Assembly (NCBI RefSeq): GCF_006715765.1 | Contig: NZ_VFNV01000001.1 | Span: forward strand, 1,426,001-1,490,000 | Reading direction: 5' to 3' | DNA: 64,000 nt | From: Rarobacter incanus | GTDB taxonomy: Bacteria; Actinomycetota; Actinomycetes; Actinomycetales; Cellulomonadaceae | In this document: positions 1 to 10,992 of the stretch, piece by piece | Numbering within the stretch: the first letter of the stretch is position 1 | Layout of the letters: the number at the start of each line of letters is the position of its first letter | The notes under the pieces: model-generated | The model's database searches: none | What the model saw: only the letters and a program-made list of their open reading frames with translations | What the model was told of the DNA's origin: nothing | Translations under genes and position numbers: made by a program

Positions 1-836
1 GTTTCATCCTGGCACGCGATCCGCGGGCGCTGAGTTCGGACCCGTTCTTCGGGCCGTTCATTGCGGGCATGGAACAAAAATTGGACGAGGCCGGCCAGTT
101 CCTTGTCCTGCGTTTCGTGTCGGGCAAGGAATCGGAAATTCAGGCGTATCGCGATCTTGCGGAGCAGGGACGCGTCGATGGGTTTGTCCTCTCCGATCTG
201 CGTACGGATGATCCCCGGATCGATCTCATTTCGTCGCTGGGCACGCATGCGGTCACGCTCAATGTCGCCGATACGACCACCACCATCCCCGCGGTTTCCC
301 GTTCGGACGAACCGGGCGTGCTGGCGGCGGTCGATCACCTTGCCGATTTGGGGCACCGGCACATCGCGTATGTCGGCGGGCCGGCGCACTACCTCCACGC
401 GATCCGCCGCCGTGCGACTTGGCAGGCGGCGCTCGCATCCCGGAACCTCCCGGAGGGGCGATCGGTGCAATCCGACTTCACGGCGGCGGGGGGTTCTGCC
501 GCAACGGAGCAATTGCTCGACTTGCCCGCGCGGGAGCGCCCGACGGCCATTGTCTACGCGAACGACCTCATGGCTGCCAGCGGGATGTCGGTGGCGATCA
601 GCCGCGGGATCCGCGTGCCGCAGGAGCTTTCGGTTGTTGGGTATGACGATTTCGAGCTGTCCGCGTACCTAACTCCCTCGCTCACAACGGTGCGAACCGA
701 CCCGATGGCCTGGGGAGTCGCCGCCATCGATCAGCTCTTGCGGGTCATCGACGGCAAGCCCGCCCGCGATGTTGCGCTCCCCCACCCGGTGCTGGTTCCC
801 CGCCAGTCGACTGGCCCCGCGCCCCGCACCCGCTAG
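1..836 (+). CDS. LacI-family transcriptional regulator, 5' end cut by window
   Basis: The reading frame is open to the first base of the window, so the N-terminal HTH and the start codon are missing. What remains is the periplasmic-binding-like effector domain of LacI/GalR regulators: a stretch starting LARDPRALSSDPFF, then GRVDGFVLSD, then HLADLGHRHIAYVGGP, then the C-terminal VVGYDDFELSAYLTPSLTTV. The order and spacing are typical of the family. These proteins bind palindromic operators and release them when a sugar binds. The gene sits 161 bp upstream of a secreted glycosidase whose promoter carries two palindromes, so it probably regulates that gene; this is inferred from position. The ligand cannot be told. 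Confidence 0.93.
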   Translation, partial: FILARDPRALSSDPFFGPFIAGMEQKLDEAGQFLVLRFVSGKESEIQAYRDLAEQGRVDGFVLSDLRTDDPRIDLISSLGTHAVTLNVADTTTTIPAVSRSDEPGVLAAVDHLADLGHRHIAYVGGPAHYLHAIRRRATWQAALASRNLPEGRSVQSDFTAAGGSAATEQLLDLPARERPTAIVYANDLMAASGMSVAISRGIRVPQELSVVGYDDFELSAYLTPSLTTVRTDPMAWGVAAIDQLLRVIDGKPARDVALPHPVLVPRQSTGPAPRTR

Positions 837-904
837 CGCACCGCTCACCGCTCACCGCGCAAACCCGCACGCATCCCCGCGCCCCGCACCCGCCAGCGCA
901 CCGC
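815..904. repeat. 30-bp direct repeat copying the 3' end of the lacI-type gene
   Basis: Positions 815-844 and 875-904 are the same 30 bases with one difference. The first copy contains the last codons and TAG stop of the regulator; in the second copy the TAG has become CAG. The copies are 60 bp apart. It looks like a local duplication of the gene end. No function can be assigned. Confidence 0.8.
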
Positions 905-919
905 GCCCGGCGGTTGCCA

Positions 920-981
920 TTGACAACGATGACCTGAACCGGTTTAGTATGAACAACAACACGTGCACACCGGTGTGCACG
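920..981 (+). promoter_or_regulatory. Promoter and two candidate LacI-type operators
   Basis: A TTGACA-like -35 lies at 920-925 and a TAGTAT -10 at 945-950 (19-bp spacing, somewhat long). An AACCGGTT palindrome (937-944) sits between them. A perfect 20-bp palindrome, CGTGCACACC and its complement, lies at 962-981, just downstream of the expected start of transcription. Both are centred on CG, as LacI-family operators usually are. Together with the regulator gene upstream this suggests repression of the glycosidase gene that starts at 998. The operator role is inferred. Confidence 0.6.
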
Positions 982-997
982 ACAATCAGGAGCACCC

Positions 998-3900
998 ATG
1001 AAACGAATCGTCTTCGCCGGAGCCTGCCTGGCCGCCGGTGCGCTCATTTCCACCGCCTTGGTCCCCGGCGCCGCTCAGGCGGCGCCGGTAGCCGATGCCG
1101 CGGCCCGCACGTCCGCGGTCACGACGGGGTCGTTGACCGATACCTCGTCCGCGCAACAACGCTGGCTATCCGTGGCCGATTCGCGCGTAGTCCTCAACCC
1201 CTACGATTTCGACGCCGCCGGCAACGGTAACTCGGAGATCAGCTACACGGGGGGCAAAAACCTCCCGCTCGCAACCGGGTTCTACGCTCACGACAAGGCA
1301 TTGCACGTGCGCGAGTCTTTGACGACCTACGCCCTGGGCACCAACGATCAGTACGCCCTGAACGAATCCTTCGACTCCAAACCGAGCGGATGGACCACGG
1401 GCAACGCGGAGGCCACCTACTCGGGCGGGAAGGTGACCGTCAAGAACTCCGGCGAAAAATGGGGCTACCTGGCCACCCCTAGCATGTCACTCAACGTGTC
1501 CGTATTCACCAAATTGAAGATCAAGATCGACTCGACCAGCCCCGCGTCGGTCGGCAAGTGGGCGCTCAAGGTCAACACGGGCGGCAGTGACGATCTATCC
1601 CCCGCCCTGCAGGCCGACACCACGAACACCGGCGAACTCACGTTCGACATCGGCGCCTATTTCGCGCAGAAAAACCTCACTGGCGTCCAGGACGTGTCCT
1701 TCCGCATCTGGGCAACGACGTACGGGACCGCAGAGGACACCGTCAGCTACACGATGGATTCGTTCCAGATATTCCGCGGCTCCACCCCCGAGGACGGGCA
1801 ATTGGTGAAGTACACCACTTCCTGGCAATCTGGCCACGGGTGGACTTCCAAGGACACCAATCCCGCGACCATGGCCGACGGCGGAGTCCTGACGCGATCG
1901 GGTTCCAACTACGGCTACGCGCAAAAGCAGATCACCTCCGTGAACCTCACCCAAACGCCCATGGTCACCGTCGCGGTGGGCTCGACCACCGGCAAGTGGG
2001 CCCTGAAGGTATCCGACGGCGGCTCTGACAAAACGATCCAAGGCGACACCGCGAGCACCGGGACTTTCACCTACAACATCGCTTCGCTCACAGGTTGGTC
2101 CGGTTCGAAAGACATCTGGTTCAAGCTGTTCCAGATCACCGACTCGGGCAAATCATCGAGTTCGACAACCTTTGCTCGGTTCTCGGTCCACTCCGGTGGG
2201 GACGGCACGGCCGTCAGCGCGGCCAATTCGGTTGCATACTCCTGGACGCCCGCATCCGACACCATGACCGGGACGTACGGGGCGGGAACGATCACCACCA
2301 CAGATTACTTCTCAGCGAACCAGCTGGACGGCGCGGTGCGCCGCATCGTCCCCGCCCTCACCGGCGGGGCGGCACCGATTGTCGCAGGCGTCGTCGAATC
2401 GGCCACGGCCTCCTACGACCAAGCCACGGGAGTCCTCACCATTCCGACAACGTACGGGACACGGGCCGTGGCGCTTCCCGCCGGCACCTCCGTCTCGTTC
2501 TACACCTCGAAGGCCGCGTTCCTGTCGAATTCTTCCCCCACGGCGGCCCCGACCTCCGCGTCGGCCTACTGGTCGGCCTCCCTGTCGGCATCGTCCACGA
2601 GCTTCGTGGGCCTCGGCTTCTCCGTCAACAGCGGCACCAACACGGAATTGGGCGTCACTTGGACCAACCCCTACCCGGGTGGCCCCGCCGCCGAAGCGGC
2701 CGCCATCGCCACTTCGTCGCGTGACGAGGGTGCCGCTGGTATCGCCCACTGGACCGACCACTGGGACACCTACGTGGCCTCCGTGCCCGTCGTCGAGGAT
2801 TTCTCCATCCAGCGCGTCGCGGCGGGCGGAGTCACCGCAGACCAGATGGAGGCTTTTTACTACAAGGCGTTCCTGAACCTGGAAATGAACGTGCTCCCGG
2901 CGACTCCGGAGACCGGGAACATGTATCGGCAGGTCGGCACCGGCAAGCCTTCGCTATGGATGCACGGGACACCGGGCACGCGAAACGTCGCCTCGTGGGA
3001 CTCCCTGCTCGGCATGCAGCAACTCGCCTACACCAACGCGGACGCGTCGTGGGACTCGTTCATTGGAATGATGAAGTCCGTCCAGATGTCCGGCGATGCG
3101 CCGACCGACACCAACGGCGTCAGCGCCAAGGGCGCCCTGAAGGGCGAGTCGCTGCCGAGCCGCAAGGCGCAAACGGCCTGGATCTTGTACTCGGTTTCGG
3201 GAGATGAAACCAAGCTGAATAGCATCTACGACGAGCTCTACGCGAACCTCATCTGGTCCAGTCACAACATGCGCTGGATCTACTCGTCGAACAACTACAC
3301 CGACGAGCGCGACAGCGAGTTCGTTGCGTCACTCATCTACGATCTGAAGTTCGGGATCAAGGTCGCCCAGACCTTGGGGAAGTCGGCCGACGCGGCGCAG
3401 TTCGAATCCATGATTACCGACCTCACGCGGGACTACGAGGCGTGGTTCTTCCCCACCACCTCGACGACTGATAGCAAGGGCAATCCCGTCACCTGGACGA
3501 CGGTGCAAAAGATCTACCTCACCCACCTCAAGGGCGCGCAGGGCTGCCCCTGGTCCGACGGATCCGAAGGCGCCGACTACTACAACTCGGCCGGGCAGTG
3601 CGTGAAGGCAGGGTGGTCGTTCTACACCTCCACCGCGCTCATCGCCGACCAGTTGTCCCCCGAATACAAGGCCAAAGTCTTGGACCGCTTCCTGCGCGAC
3701 TACAAGGCTGGGTCGCAACTGGCCGGCCTGGGCTCGTTCGCAGTGAAGGCCCCCGACATCCAGCTGATCACCTACGGCCTGTTCGACGAACTCGGCTGGT
3801 CCGGGGGTTCGAACAGCGCGGGTTACACCTGGAGCACCGTGACACGTAGCGCACTGATCGACATGGGCACCGTCCTGGTGAACTCGTTCAACCGCGACAT

Positions 3901-5452
3901 GGTCAAATCCGGATTCTTCGCCGAGGTCTACTACCAAACCGGTGATGGGACCGACGTCAGCGCCGCCATTGGCTCGCGCGGCGTGCGCCCGTCCCTGTTC
4001 GGGGTGTCGCACTACATCGACAACATCTGGATCGCGAACGGCTACCGCGTGGACGAGGGCAACCCCACGTTCATCCGCACGCAGGGTGCGACGGGCGGGA
4101 TCTCCGGCCTGACCTACATGGGCAAGACCTTCAACCTGGACATTTCCGGGAACTCGATTAACCTCACGGGGAAGGCCGTGGGCGGCTCCGTGGGACTTCC
4201 GCGCAGCGTCGATGTCAGCCAGACCGGGATTCCGGCGCAACCGGAAGTTAGCCCGCAGGAGCCCGGCACGCAAAGTGGCGACGCCACCCTGGCATCGCTG
4301 ACATACGGCGGCGCCCCGGTCCCCGGGTTCAACGCGGCGACAACCACCTACGCTGTGGAACTCCCGGCGGGCACCACCACCGCCCCAACGGTCGCCGCAA
4401 CGCCAACCGACGCCAAGGCAACCGCCCACATCCAGCAGGCAACGAGCCTGCCGGGCACCGCCACCGTCAAGGTCACCGCCGAAGACAACACCACCGCAAC
4501 CTACACGGTGGCCTTCACCGTCGCCGCCAACCCCGGCACGCAAAGTGGCGACGCCACCCTGGCATCGCTGACATACGGCGGCGCCCCGGTCCCCGGGTTC
4601 AACGCGGCGACAACCACCTACGCTGTGGAACTCCCGGCGGGCACCACCACCGCCCCAACGGTCGCCGCAACGCCAACCGACGCCAAGGCAACCGCCCACA
4701 TCCAGCAGGCAACGAGCCTGCCGGGCACCGCCACCGTCACGGTCACCGCCGAAGACAACACCACCGCAACCTACACGGTGGCCTTCACCGTCGCCGCCAA
4801 CCCCGGTGCACCCACGGATCCCGTCCCTACGACCACCACCGCCCCCGCGGCGGTCAGCGCCACCTACGGCACCCCGGCGCGCATAGCGGTCGCCGTGCAC
4901 GCAGGCAGCAAGACCGCCACCGGCACCGTCACGGCGCGCCAGGGCAGCAAGCTCCTTGGGTCGGCGACGCTGCAAGCGGGGAAGGCGAACCTCGTCCTTG
5001 ATAAGACGCTGAGCGCGGGTACCCACGCTGTCACGCTGACGTTTGTTCCCGCCGACGCCAAGGCGTTCGCCGGCTCGACGGCGGCCACCCGCGTAACGGT
5101 GGCGAAGGCTCGCACCAAGATGGCGGCGGCAAAGATCACGCGCGGCAAGGCCGGCAAGAAGGGCAAGGCCGCCCGATCGATCAAGCGCACCAAGAAGTCC
5201 ACCATCAAGGTGACTCTGCGGAGCGTGTCCGGAATCGCCCCCACCGGCACTGTCACGCTGAAGGCCGGCAAGCGCAAGCTCGGTAAGGCGCGCATCAAGG
5301 TGACGGCTGCCGGGGTTGCGACAGCCACCATCAAGGTCAGCAAGAAGTCGGCAAAGAAGATCAAGAAGAAGACCGCGATCAAGGCGGTATATGGCGGCAA
5401 TGCCAACATCGCGAAGGCAACCCTCAAGACGGGGCTGCGGGTTATTCGCTAA
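998..5452 (+). CDS. Large secreted six-hairpin glycoside hydrolase with Cadherin-like and Ig-like repeats
   Basis: 1484 aa. ATG is preceded by AGGAG five bases upstream. Residues 1-28 form a signal peptide ending AAQA. The N-terminal half has two beta-rich segments containing [15 protein letters not shown] and [14 protein letters not shown], likely carbohydrate-binding. The region around residues 600-1030 resembles alpha/alpha six-barrel glycosidases (GH63/MGH1-like): note [19 protein letters not shown] and [20 protein letters not shown]. It is followed by two near-identical 90-residue Cadherin-like beta-sandwich repeats (1089-1268), an Ig-like (Big_3-type) domain and a very Lys-rich Ig-like tail that may hold the protein to the wall. 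No LPXTG motif is seen. The substrate is unknown, probably an alpha-linked oligosaccharide. The glycosidase fold is a fair match; the exact GH family is uncertain. Confidence 0.75.
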   Translation: MKRIVFAGACLAAGALISTALVPGAAQAAPVADAAARTSAVTTGSLTDTSSAQQRWLSVADSRVVLNPYDFDAAGNGNSEISYTGGKNLPLATGFYAHDKALHVRESLTTYALGTNDQYALNESFDSKPSGWTTGNAEATYSGGKVTVKNSGEKWGYLATPSMSLNVSVFTKLKIKIDSTSPASVGKWALKVNTGGSDDLSPALQADTTNTGELTFDIGAYFAQKNLTGVQDVSFRIWATTYGTAEDTVSYTMDSFQIFRGSTPEDGQLVKYTTSWQSGHGWTSKDTNPATMADGGVLTRSGSNYGYAQKQITSVNLTQTPMVTVAVGSTTGKWALKVSDGGSDKTIQGDTASTGTFTYNIASLTGWSGSKDIWFKLFQITDSGKSSSSTTFARFSVHSGGDGTAVSAANSVAYSWTPASDTMTGTYGAGTITTTDYFSANQLDGAVRRIVPALTGGAAPIVAGVVESATASYDQATGVLTIPTTYGTRAVALPAGTSVSFYTSKAAFLSNSSPTAAPTSASAYWSASLSASSTSFVGLGFSVNSGTNTELGVTWTNPYPGGPAAEAAAIATSSRDEGAAGIAHWTDHWDTYVASVPVVEDFSIQRVAAGGVTADQMEAFYYKAFLNLEMNVLPATPETGNMYRQVGTGKPSLWMHGTPGTRNVASWDSLLGMQQLAYTNADASWDSFIGMMKSVQMSGDAPTDTNGVSAKGALKGESLPSRKAQTAWILYSVSGDETKLNSIYDELYANLIWSSHNMRWIYSSNNYTDERDSEFVASLIYDLKFGIKVAQTLGKSADAAQFESMITDLTRDYEAWFFPTTSTTDSKGNPVTWTTVQKIYLTHLKGAQGCPWSDGSEGADYYNSAGQCVKAGWSFYTSTALIADQLSPEYKAKVLDRFLRDYKAGSQLAGLGSFAVKAPDIQLITYGLFDELGWSGGSNSAGYTWSTVTRSALIDMGTVLVNSFNRDMVKSGFFAEVYYQTGDGTDVSAAIGSRGVRPSLFGVSHYIDNIWIANGYRVDEGNPTFIRTQGATGGISGLTYMGKTFNLDISGNSINLTGKAVGGSVGLPRSVDVSQTGIPAQPEVSPQEPGTQSGDATLASLTYGGAPVPGFNAATTTYAVELPAGTTTAPTVAATPTDAKATAHIQQATSLPGTATVKVTAEDNTTATYTVAFTVAANPGTQSGDATLASLTYGGAPVPGFNAATTTYAVELPAGTTTAPTVAATPTDAKATAHIQQATSLPGTATVTVTAEDNTTATYTVAFTVAANPGAPTDPVPTTTTAPAAVSATYGTPARIAVAVHAGSKTATGTVTARQGSKLLGSATLQAGKANLVLDKTLSAGTHAVTLTFVPADAKAFAGSTAATRVTVAKARTKMAAAKITRGKAGKKGKAARSIKRTKKSTIKVTLRSVSGIAPTGTVTLKAGKRKLGKARIKVTAAGVATATIKVSKKSAKKIKKKTAIKAVYGGNANIAKATLKTGLRVIR
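4262..4801 (+). repeat. Two tandem 270-bp repeats inside the glycosidase gene
   Basis: Units 4262-4531 and 4532-4801 encode two 90-residue Cadherin-like domains beginning [18 protein letters not shown] found only one amino acid difference (VKVTAED against VTVTAED), and the DNA is nearly identical. The duplication is therefore recent or kept uniform by gene conversion, and the copy number may vary between strains. Confidence 0.95.
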
Positions 5453-5472
5453 CCTCGCGGAGCGAATCGCAC

Positions 5473-5511
5473 GGGCCGCGGCTGCGGGATCAACTTCCGT
5501 AGCCGCGGCCC
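5473..5511 (+). terminator. Terminator hairpin after the glycosidase gene
   Basis: Arms 5473-5487 (GGGCCGCGGCTGCGG) and 5497-5511 pair with one mismatch around a 9-nt loop, 21 bp after the stop codon. A short TCTTTG follows. It would separate the glycosidase transcript from the riboswitch leader. Confidence 0.7.
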
Positions 5512-5614
5512 ACGTCTTTGCCGCAGCACCGACACAAGGTTCAGCGGCCCGTTTCGGTCTGCGCGTTCACCCGCCCGATACGCGCCTGCGCTACGATGTT
5601 GCTGCTGCACAAAT

Positions 5615-5840
5615 CGCGGTGGGAGAGTCCCGGACTTCACAGGGCCCGCCACACCCACTAGGCTGGCCCACCGGGCGCCGAAGGAGCAAACCCTCCCCGG
5701 GAATCTCTCAGGCAAACGTACCGCCGCGACTAGGCAACTCTGGAAAGCGATCCATTCGCACCGACGGGGCAAATCGGGCCACACCCGACCAAACTCTCAG
5801 GTTTGCGGGCTGCGGCCCGCGGGATGACAGAGCGGGGAGG
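5615..5840 (+). promoter_or_regulatory. Tandem glycine riboswitch (two aptamers)
   Basis: Two copies of the glycine aptamer core lie directly upstream of gcvP. Aptamer 1 has GGGAGAGTCC at 5621, GCGCCGAAGGAGCAAA at 5675 and CTCTCAGGCAAA at 5705. Aptamer 2 has AACTCTGGAAAGCGA at 5736, CACCGACGGGGCAAA at 5759, AACTCTCAGGTTT at about 5792 and GATGACAGAGCGGGG at 5823. These are the conserved blocks of the gcvT RNA family. Such RNAs switch on glycine cleavage genes when glycine binds. A TACGAT -10 candidate lies at 5592-5597. The second aptamer ends only about 35 nt before the ATG, so control may act on translation; that part is inference. Confidence 0.95.
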
Positions 5841-5873
5841 ACGAGCCGTCTTCACCGTCCCCTGGAGCATTCG

Positions 5874-8750
5874 ATGACCGTCCCCCCCTCCCCGCTCGGC
5901 ACAACCCAAACCGATTCATTCGCCGATCGCCACATCGGCCCCGACGTTACGCCCATGCTCGAGGAACTCGGCTTCTCGTCGCTGGAGGAATTGACGCGCG
6001 CCGCCGTTCCCCACTCGATCCTGCTCGACCAACCCCTAGACCTGCCAGCGCCGCTGACGGAGCCGGAGGCGCTTGCCGATCTGCGCCGTATCGCGGATCG
6101 GAACCAGGTCATGACATCGATGATCGGGCAGGGGTACTACGACACCGTGACCCCGGCGGTCATCCGCCGCGGTGTCCTGGAAAACCCCGCCTGGTACACC
6201 GCCTACACGCCGTATCAGCCCGAGATTTCGCAGGGGCGCCTGGAGGCCCTGCTCAACTTCCAAACGATGGTTGCGGACCTGACCGGGCTGCCCGTTGCCG
6301 GGGCATCATTGTTGGACGAGGCCACCGCCACCGCCGAAGCGGTCGCCCTCATGTTCCGCGCTGGCGGTAGGCGCCTGGATCTATCAACGGCAGCCGTCAT
6401 CGTCGACCAAGATGTGCTTCCATCAACCCAGGCGGTCGTCCTGGCGCGCGCCCAGGCCGCGGGGCAGTGCGTGGTCGTGGCGGATCTGTCCCGGGGACTT
6501 GACGGCGTTGATCTTCCCCGCGCCGTGGAAAAGGTGGCCGGAATCGTCCTTCCGCAAGTCGGCGCCAGCGGTGCGGTTCGAGACTGGAGCGCGGTGATCG
6601 CAGGCGCAAAGGGCGCAGGTGCCCTGGTGGCGATGACCACCGACCTGTTGGCGCTCACTATCATCAGCGAGCCGGGCGCCTTGGGTGCCGACATCGCGGT
6701 CGGGTCCACGCAGCGATTCGGCGTCCCCATGTTCTACGGCGGCCCACACGCGGCCTTCATCGCCGTCCACCAGGGCCTGGAGCGGCAGTTGCCCGGCCGC
6801 CTGGTCGGGGTGAGCGTTGACGCCGATGGCGCCACCGCGTATCGCCTAGCATTGCAAACGCGCGAACAACACATTCGGCGCGAAAAGGCGACCAGCAACA
6901 TCTGCACCGCGCAAGCGCTGTTGGCGATCACCGCTTCGATGTACGCCGTCTATCACGGCCCTACGGGCCTGCGCTCCATTGCGACGCGCGTTCATGCCTT
7001 GGCGCTCGAACTGGCCAACCGCCTGGCAACAATGACGGAGGTCGCGCCGCTGCCCTTCTTCGACACTGTCCGCGTTAGCGCGCCGGGCCGGGCGGAGGCT
7101 ATTCGCACCGAGGCCGAATCACGCGGCATCAACGTGTTTGTTGCGGACGGCGACCACGTGCAGATAAGCGTGGACGAGGCCACCCGACCCGCCGACATCG
7201 CCGCCGTGGAGGCCGCCGTCGCCGCAGCCACCGGGGCCGCGCCGGGCGCCGGTGCCAACGTCACGGTTCCGGACCTTCCGCGGGACTGGGCGCGCAAGTC
7301 CGAATTCTTGACCCACCCCACCTTCCACGCCTATCACAACGAGACGGCGATGATGCGCTACCTGCGCCGCCTGGCCGACAAGGATCTGGCGCTGGACCGC
7401 ACCATGATTCCGCTCGGGTCGTGCACGATGAAGCTGAATTCTGCGATCGAAATGGAACCGATCAGCTGGCCGCAGTTCGCGCAGATTCACCCCCTTGCGC
7501 CCGCCCACCAGGTTGCGGGATACACGGAGCTGATAACGCGGTTGACCGACTGGCTTGCCGAGATCACCGGGTATGCAACGGTGTCCGTCCAGCCGAATGC
7601 GGGTTCGCAGGGGGAGTTCGCGGGGCTGCTGGCTATCCGCCGCTACCACCAGTCCCGTGGGGATGCAGACCGCACGGTCTGCCTGATCCCAGCATCGGCG
7701 CATGGAACTAACGCGGCGTCGGCCGCCATGGCGGGCTTGCGGGTTGTCGTGGTCGCCACGGCCTGCGATGGTTCAATTGACCTGGATGACCTGCGATCAA
7801 AGATCGCGGCGCATGCCGCCGAGTTGGCCGCGATCATGATCACGTACCCGTCCACGCACGGCGTCTACGAGGAAGACGTCCGCGAGGTTTGCAAGCTTGT
7901 ACACAATGCTGGTGGGCAGGTGTACATCGACGGAGCGAACCTCAACGCCCTGGTCGGGTTGGCCAAGCCCGGCCTCTTCGGCGGCGATGTCTCGCACCTG
8001 AACCTCCACAAGACTTTCGCCATTCCGCACGGCGGCGGCGGGCCGGGCGTTGGCCCGATCGCGGTGGCCCGTCACCTGGCCGAATTCCTGCCGGGCGACC
8101 CGCAGCAGCCGGGATCGACGCCCGTTTCCGCCGCGAACTTCGGCTCCGCGGGCGTCCTGCCTATCTCGTACGCGTACATCGCACTCATGGGACCGAACCT
8201 GCGCCGCGCGACGCAGGTCGCCGTGCTCAGCGCAAACTACCTCGCACACAAACTACAAGATGCCTTCCCGGTTTTGTACACCGGACCGAGCGGCCTGGTC
8301 GCGCACGAATGCATCCTGGATCTGCGGGCCATAACCGCCGCGACCCACGTCACCGCCGAGGATGTGGCAAAGCGCCTCATCGACTACGGCTTCCACGCCC
8401 CCACCCTCGCCTTCCCCGTCGCAGGGACCCTGATGGTGGAGCCGACCGAGTCGGAAGACGTCACCGAACTCGACCGCTTCATCGAAGCGATGCTGTCGAT
8501 TCGCGCGGAAATCGCCGAGGTTGAAAGCGGCAAGGTCAGCGCGGAAGAGTCCGTGCTGCGCGCGGCGCCGTTCACGGCCCGGAGCGTTGCTTCCACGCAA
8601 TGGGCGGCCTCGTTCACAAGAGACCAAGCCGCCTACCCCACCGAGCGGCTGATCGAAGCCAAGTATTGGCCGCCCGTGCGGCGCATTGACGGCGCCTACG
8701 GCGATCGCCACCTGGTGTGCTCATGCCCGCCGGTAACCGACTACGTGTAA
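5874..8750 (+). CDS. gcvP: Glycine dehydrogenase (decarboxylating), P-protein
   Basis: 958 aa, the usual length for a full-length P-protein. It uses PLP to decarboxylate glycine and passes the aminomethyl group to the lipoyl arm of GcvH. Seen: N-terminal [20 protein letters not shown] in the N-terminal half, [24 protein letters not shown], and [17 protein letters not shown] with the PLP lysine at K713. The frame stays open far upstream through the riboswitch, but that part does not look like protein. ATG 5874 gives the family's normal N-terminus. gcvT follows 21 bp later and gcvH next, forming the gcvPTH operon under the glycine riboswitch. The lpd gene is not in the window. Confidence 0.97.
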   Translation: MTVPPSPLGTTQTDSFADRHIGPDVTPMLEELGFSSLEELTRAAVPHSILLDQPLDLPAPLTEPEALADLRRIADRNQVMTSMIGQGYYDTVTPAVIRRGVLENPAWYTAYTPYQPEISQGRLEALLNFQTMVADLTGLPVAGASLLDEATATAEAVALMFRAGGRRLDLSTAAVIVDQDVLPSTQAVVLARAQAAGQCVVVADLSRGLDGVDLPRAVEKVAGIVLPQVGASGAVRDWSAVIAGAKGAGALVAMTTDLLALTIISEPGALGADIAVGSTQRFGVPMFYGGPHAAFIAVHQGLERQLPGRLVGVSVDADGATAYRLALQTREQHIRREKATSNICTAQALLAITASMYAVYHGPTGLRSIATRVHALALELANRLATMTEVAPLPFFDTVRVSAPGRAEAIRTEAESRGINVFVADGDHVQISVDEATRPADIAAVEAAVAAATGAAPGAGANVTVPDLPRDWARKSEFLTHPTFHAYHNETAMMRYLRRLADKDLALDRTMIPLGSCTMKLNSAIEMEPISWPQFAQIHPLAPAHQVAGYTELITRLTDWLAEITGYATVSVQPNAGSQGEFAGLLAIRRYHQSRGDADRTVCLIPASAHGTNAASAAMAGLRVVVVATACDGSIDLDDLRSKIAAHAAELAAIMITYPSTHGVYEEDVREVCKLVHNAGGQVYIDGANLNALVGLAKPGLFGGDVSHLNLHKTFAIPHGGGGPGVGPIAVARHLAEFLPGDPQQPGSTPVSAANFGSAGVLPISYAYIALMGPNLRRATQVAVLSANYLAHKLQDAFPVLYTGPSGLVAHECILDLRAITAATHVTAEDVAKRLIDYGFHAPTLAFPVAGTLMVEPTESEDVTELDRFIEAMLSIRAEIAEVESGKVSAEESVLRAAPFTARSVASTQWAASFTRDQAAYPTERLIEAKYWPPVRRIDGAYGDRHLVCSCPPVTDYV

Positions 8751-8771
8751 GCCCGACAAAAAGGACAGATC

Positions 8772-9917
8772 ATGACCGACCACATCTCCCCCTTGCTCGC
8801 GCAACACGAAGCGCTCGGTGCCACCCTGACCGAATTCGGCGGATGGCAAATGCCGCTGCGGTACGGCTCGGACATTGCCGAACACAACGCCGTGCGCCAA
8901 GCGGCCGGGCTCTTCGATATCTCCCACATGGGGCAAATTCGGGTCTTCGGCCCGCAGGCCGCAGCGGCGCTCGACTACGCGGTGGTCGGGTGGATGTCGA
9001 GCATCCCCGTCGGGCGGGCAAAATACACGATGATCTGCGCCGAGGACGGCGGGGTCATCGATGATCTGGTCGTGTACCGCGAGGGGGACGACCAGTTCAC
9101 GGTCGTCGCAAACGCCGGTAATGCCGATGTGGTGTTCGCAGAATTAGGGACGAGGGCCGCCTCCTTCGACGCGACTGTGGCCCGGCCGCAGGAGCAGATG
9201 TCTTTGATAGCCGTCCAGGGACCGGTCGCCGAGCAGATCCTGACCGGCACGCAACTAGTTTCCGCCGTCGACGCGGAGGCGCTGAGCGCGCTGAAGTACT
9301 ACGCGATCACCGGTGCCGTGGTCGCCGGGATCGAGGTGCGCGTCGCCCGCACCGGATACACCGGCGAGGACGGGTTTGAGCTGTTCGTGTTGGGGTCGCG
9401 CGCGCAAGAACTGTGGCAGGCGCTGCTGGCGGCGGGCGCGCCATTCGGGATGGTTCCGGCGGGGCTCTCCGCGCGCGATTCGCTGCGCCTCGAGGCGGGC
9501 ATGCCGCTGTACGGGCACGAATTGGACCTCACCACGACTCCGTATGAGGCGGGCCTGGGGCGCGTGGTGCACCTGCAAAAGGTCGACGCCGCGGGCGCCC
9601 CGTTGCCGTTTGTCGGGCGCGCGGCGCTGGAGTCGCGGCGCCACAGCGCCCCGGCGCGGGTGCTGGTCGGCCTGCGCGCCCACGGGCGCCGGGCGGTGCG
9701 GGCGGGAACCGAACTGGTGCTCGACGCCGCGGAACCAACTGCCGTCATCGGGCGGGCCACCTCGGGGGCGCCAAGCCCCACCCTCGGGTACCCCATCGCC
9801 ATGGCATACGTAACTCCCGAGTTCAGCGCGCCCGGCACCGAGTTGACCGCGCTGGTGCGCGGCCGCGGGGAAACCGTCGAAGTAGTTCAGATGCCGTTCT
9901 ACCGCCGCCAAAGCTGA
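8772..9917 (+). CDS. gcvT: Glycine cleavage system aminomethyltransferase, T-protein
   Basis: 381 aa. It transfers the methylene group from aminomethyl-lipoyl-GcvH to tetrahydrofolate and releases ammonia. Seen: HEALGATLTEFGGWQMPLRY at the N-terminus, DISHMGQIRVFG, GVIDDLVVYR, ARTGYTGEDGFELF, and GLSARDSLRLEAGMPLYGHE with the C-terminal GcvT domain after it. AAAAGGA lies upstream of the ATG, 21 bp behind gcvP, so the two are co-transcribed. Length and domain order are ordinary for the family. Confidence 0.96.
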   Translation: MTDHISPLLAQHEALGATLTEFGGWQMPLRYGSDIAEHNAVRQAAGLFDISHMGQIRVFGPQAAAALDYAVVGWMSSIPVGRAKYTMICAEDGGVIDDLVVYREGDDQFTVVANAGNADVVFAELGTRAASFDATVARPQEQMSLIAVQGPVAEQILTGTQLVSAVDAEALSALKYYAITGAVVAGIEVRVARTGYTGEDGFELFVLGSRAQELWQALLAAGAPFGMVPAGLSARDSLRLEAGMPLYGHELDLTTTPYEAGLGRVVHLQKVDAAGAPLPFVGRAALESRRHSAPARVLVGLRAHGRRAVRAGTELVLDAAEPTAVIGRATSGAPSPTLGYPIAMAYVTPEFSAPGTELTALVRGRGETVEVVQMPFYRRQS

Positions 9918-10028
9918 CCGCGGCTCCGCTGGACCGCTGGACCGACCGCGATGGTCCGCTCCACCGCGACACCCCGCTCCACTGCAATAATTATCGAGGA
10001 TCCACCCAACGCCCAGAAAGGCTCCACA

Positions 10029-10406
10029 ATGAGCGACACCCTCCCCGTCGACCTGCAATACACCGCCGAACACGAGTGGGTTGCGTCCGGCGAACCCGCA
10101 ACGATCGGCATCACCTGGACGGCGCAGGACGCCCTAGGTGACGTCGTATATCTGGAATTGCCGCAGGTGGGAGACCAGGTCACGGCCGGGGCCGTGGTCG
10201 GCGAGATCGAATCGACCAAGTCCGTTTCCGAGCTCTTTTCTCCCGTGACCGGCACGGTCGTAGAGATCAATGAGGGCGCGGTCGCAGATCCGGCTTTGGT
10301 CAATTCCGACCCGTACGGCGCGGGCTGGCTGTTCAAGGTGACCGTCGAAGCATTTGGCGAATTGCTGAGTGCCGAGGGGTACGCGGAGCTGACCCACAAC
10401 GCCTGA
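10029..10406 (+). CDS. gcvH: Glycine cleavage system lipoyl carrier, H-protein
   Basis: 125 aa. It carries the aminomethyl intermediate between GcvP, GcvT and the lipoamide dehydrogenase. The lipoylation site is K64 in [20 protein letters not shown] near the N-terminus and the C-terminal GWLFKV are also typical. The chosen ATG has GAAAGG upstream; longer in-frame starts back to 9951 would add unrelated residues. The gene is 111 bp behind gcvT. An AT-rich TAATTAT patch near 9986 could be a separate -10, but read-through from the operon is likely as well. Confidence 0.96.
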   Translation: MSDTLPVDLQYTAEHEWVASGEPATIGITWTAQDALGDVVYLELPQVGDQVTAGAVVGEIESTKSVSELFSPVTGTVVEINEGAVADPALVNSDPYGAGWLFKVTVEAFGELLSAEGYAELTHNA

Positions 10407-10503
10407 CCGCTTCCGGGACCACCCCTCCCAGGCGCGCGCGGAGCTGGCCCACACCGCCCCACCGATTCCGGGTTTCCGGCTCGGCGGGTGCGAAAATGGG
10501 AGG

Positions 10504-10980
10504 GTGAATACCCGCCGACTTGTAGTTGCTGCCGCGATCGTTGATGACCTGGATAGGCCCAGCCGCCTCTTGGGCGCGGAGCGCTCGAAGCCGGCTGCGA
10601 TTGCCGGCCGCTGGGAGTTTCCCGGGGGCAAGGCGGAGCCCGGCGAAACCCCCGCGCAGGCGCTGCATCGGGAACTGCGCGAAGAGTTGGGCGTCGCGGT
10701 CGAGCTCGGCACCGAGATAATCGGACCCGATCGGGAGCCGGGCGGACACATCGGCTGGCACATCACCGATAGGCACGTCATGCGGGTGTGGTTTGCCCGG
10801 ATCACCGACGGCGCACCGCGCCCGCTCGTCGAACACACTCGGTTGCGGTGGCTGCCGCTGGCGCACCTGTGGACGGTCCCGTGGCTAGACGGCGACATTC
10901 CAATCGTGCGGCGCATCGAGGACGCATTCGAGGACGCCGCCGGGGTCCAACCGCTACCCGGTGATCACGCCGCCCGGTAG
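10504..10980 (+). CDS. Nudix (MutT-type) NTP pyrophosphohydrolase
   Basis: 158 aa, GTG start just after GGGAGG. The Nudix box is complete: GKAEPGETPAQALHRELREE followed by LGV, preceded by WEFPGGK as in MutT/NudG enzymes. The family hydrolyses oxidised or modified nucleoside triphosphates such as 8-oxo-dGTP, cleaning the nucleotide pool. The substrate cannot be assigned from sequence. The gene follows gcvH by about 100 bp on the same strand and may be expressed from its own promoter. Confidence 0.9.
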   Translation: MNTRRLVVAAAIVDDLDRPSRLLGAERSKPAAIAGRWEFPGGKAEPGETPAQALHRELREELGVAVELGTEIIGPDREPGGHIGWHITDRHVMRVWFARITDGAPRPLVEHTRLRWLPLAHLWTVPWLDGDIPIVRRIEDAFEDAAGVQPLPGDHAAR

Positions 10981-10992
10981 CATCTGCGCGCC

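Noticed and set aside
3329-5026. 565-codon open frame on the minus strand inside the glycosidase gene
   Set aside because: Shadow of a GC-rich gene; its product is Arg/Gly/His-rich without domains and repeats only because the gene below it repeats.
5316-5873. N-terminal extension of gcvP by 186 codons
   Set aside because: The extension runs through the glycine riboswitch; the family N-terminus fits ATG 5874.
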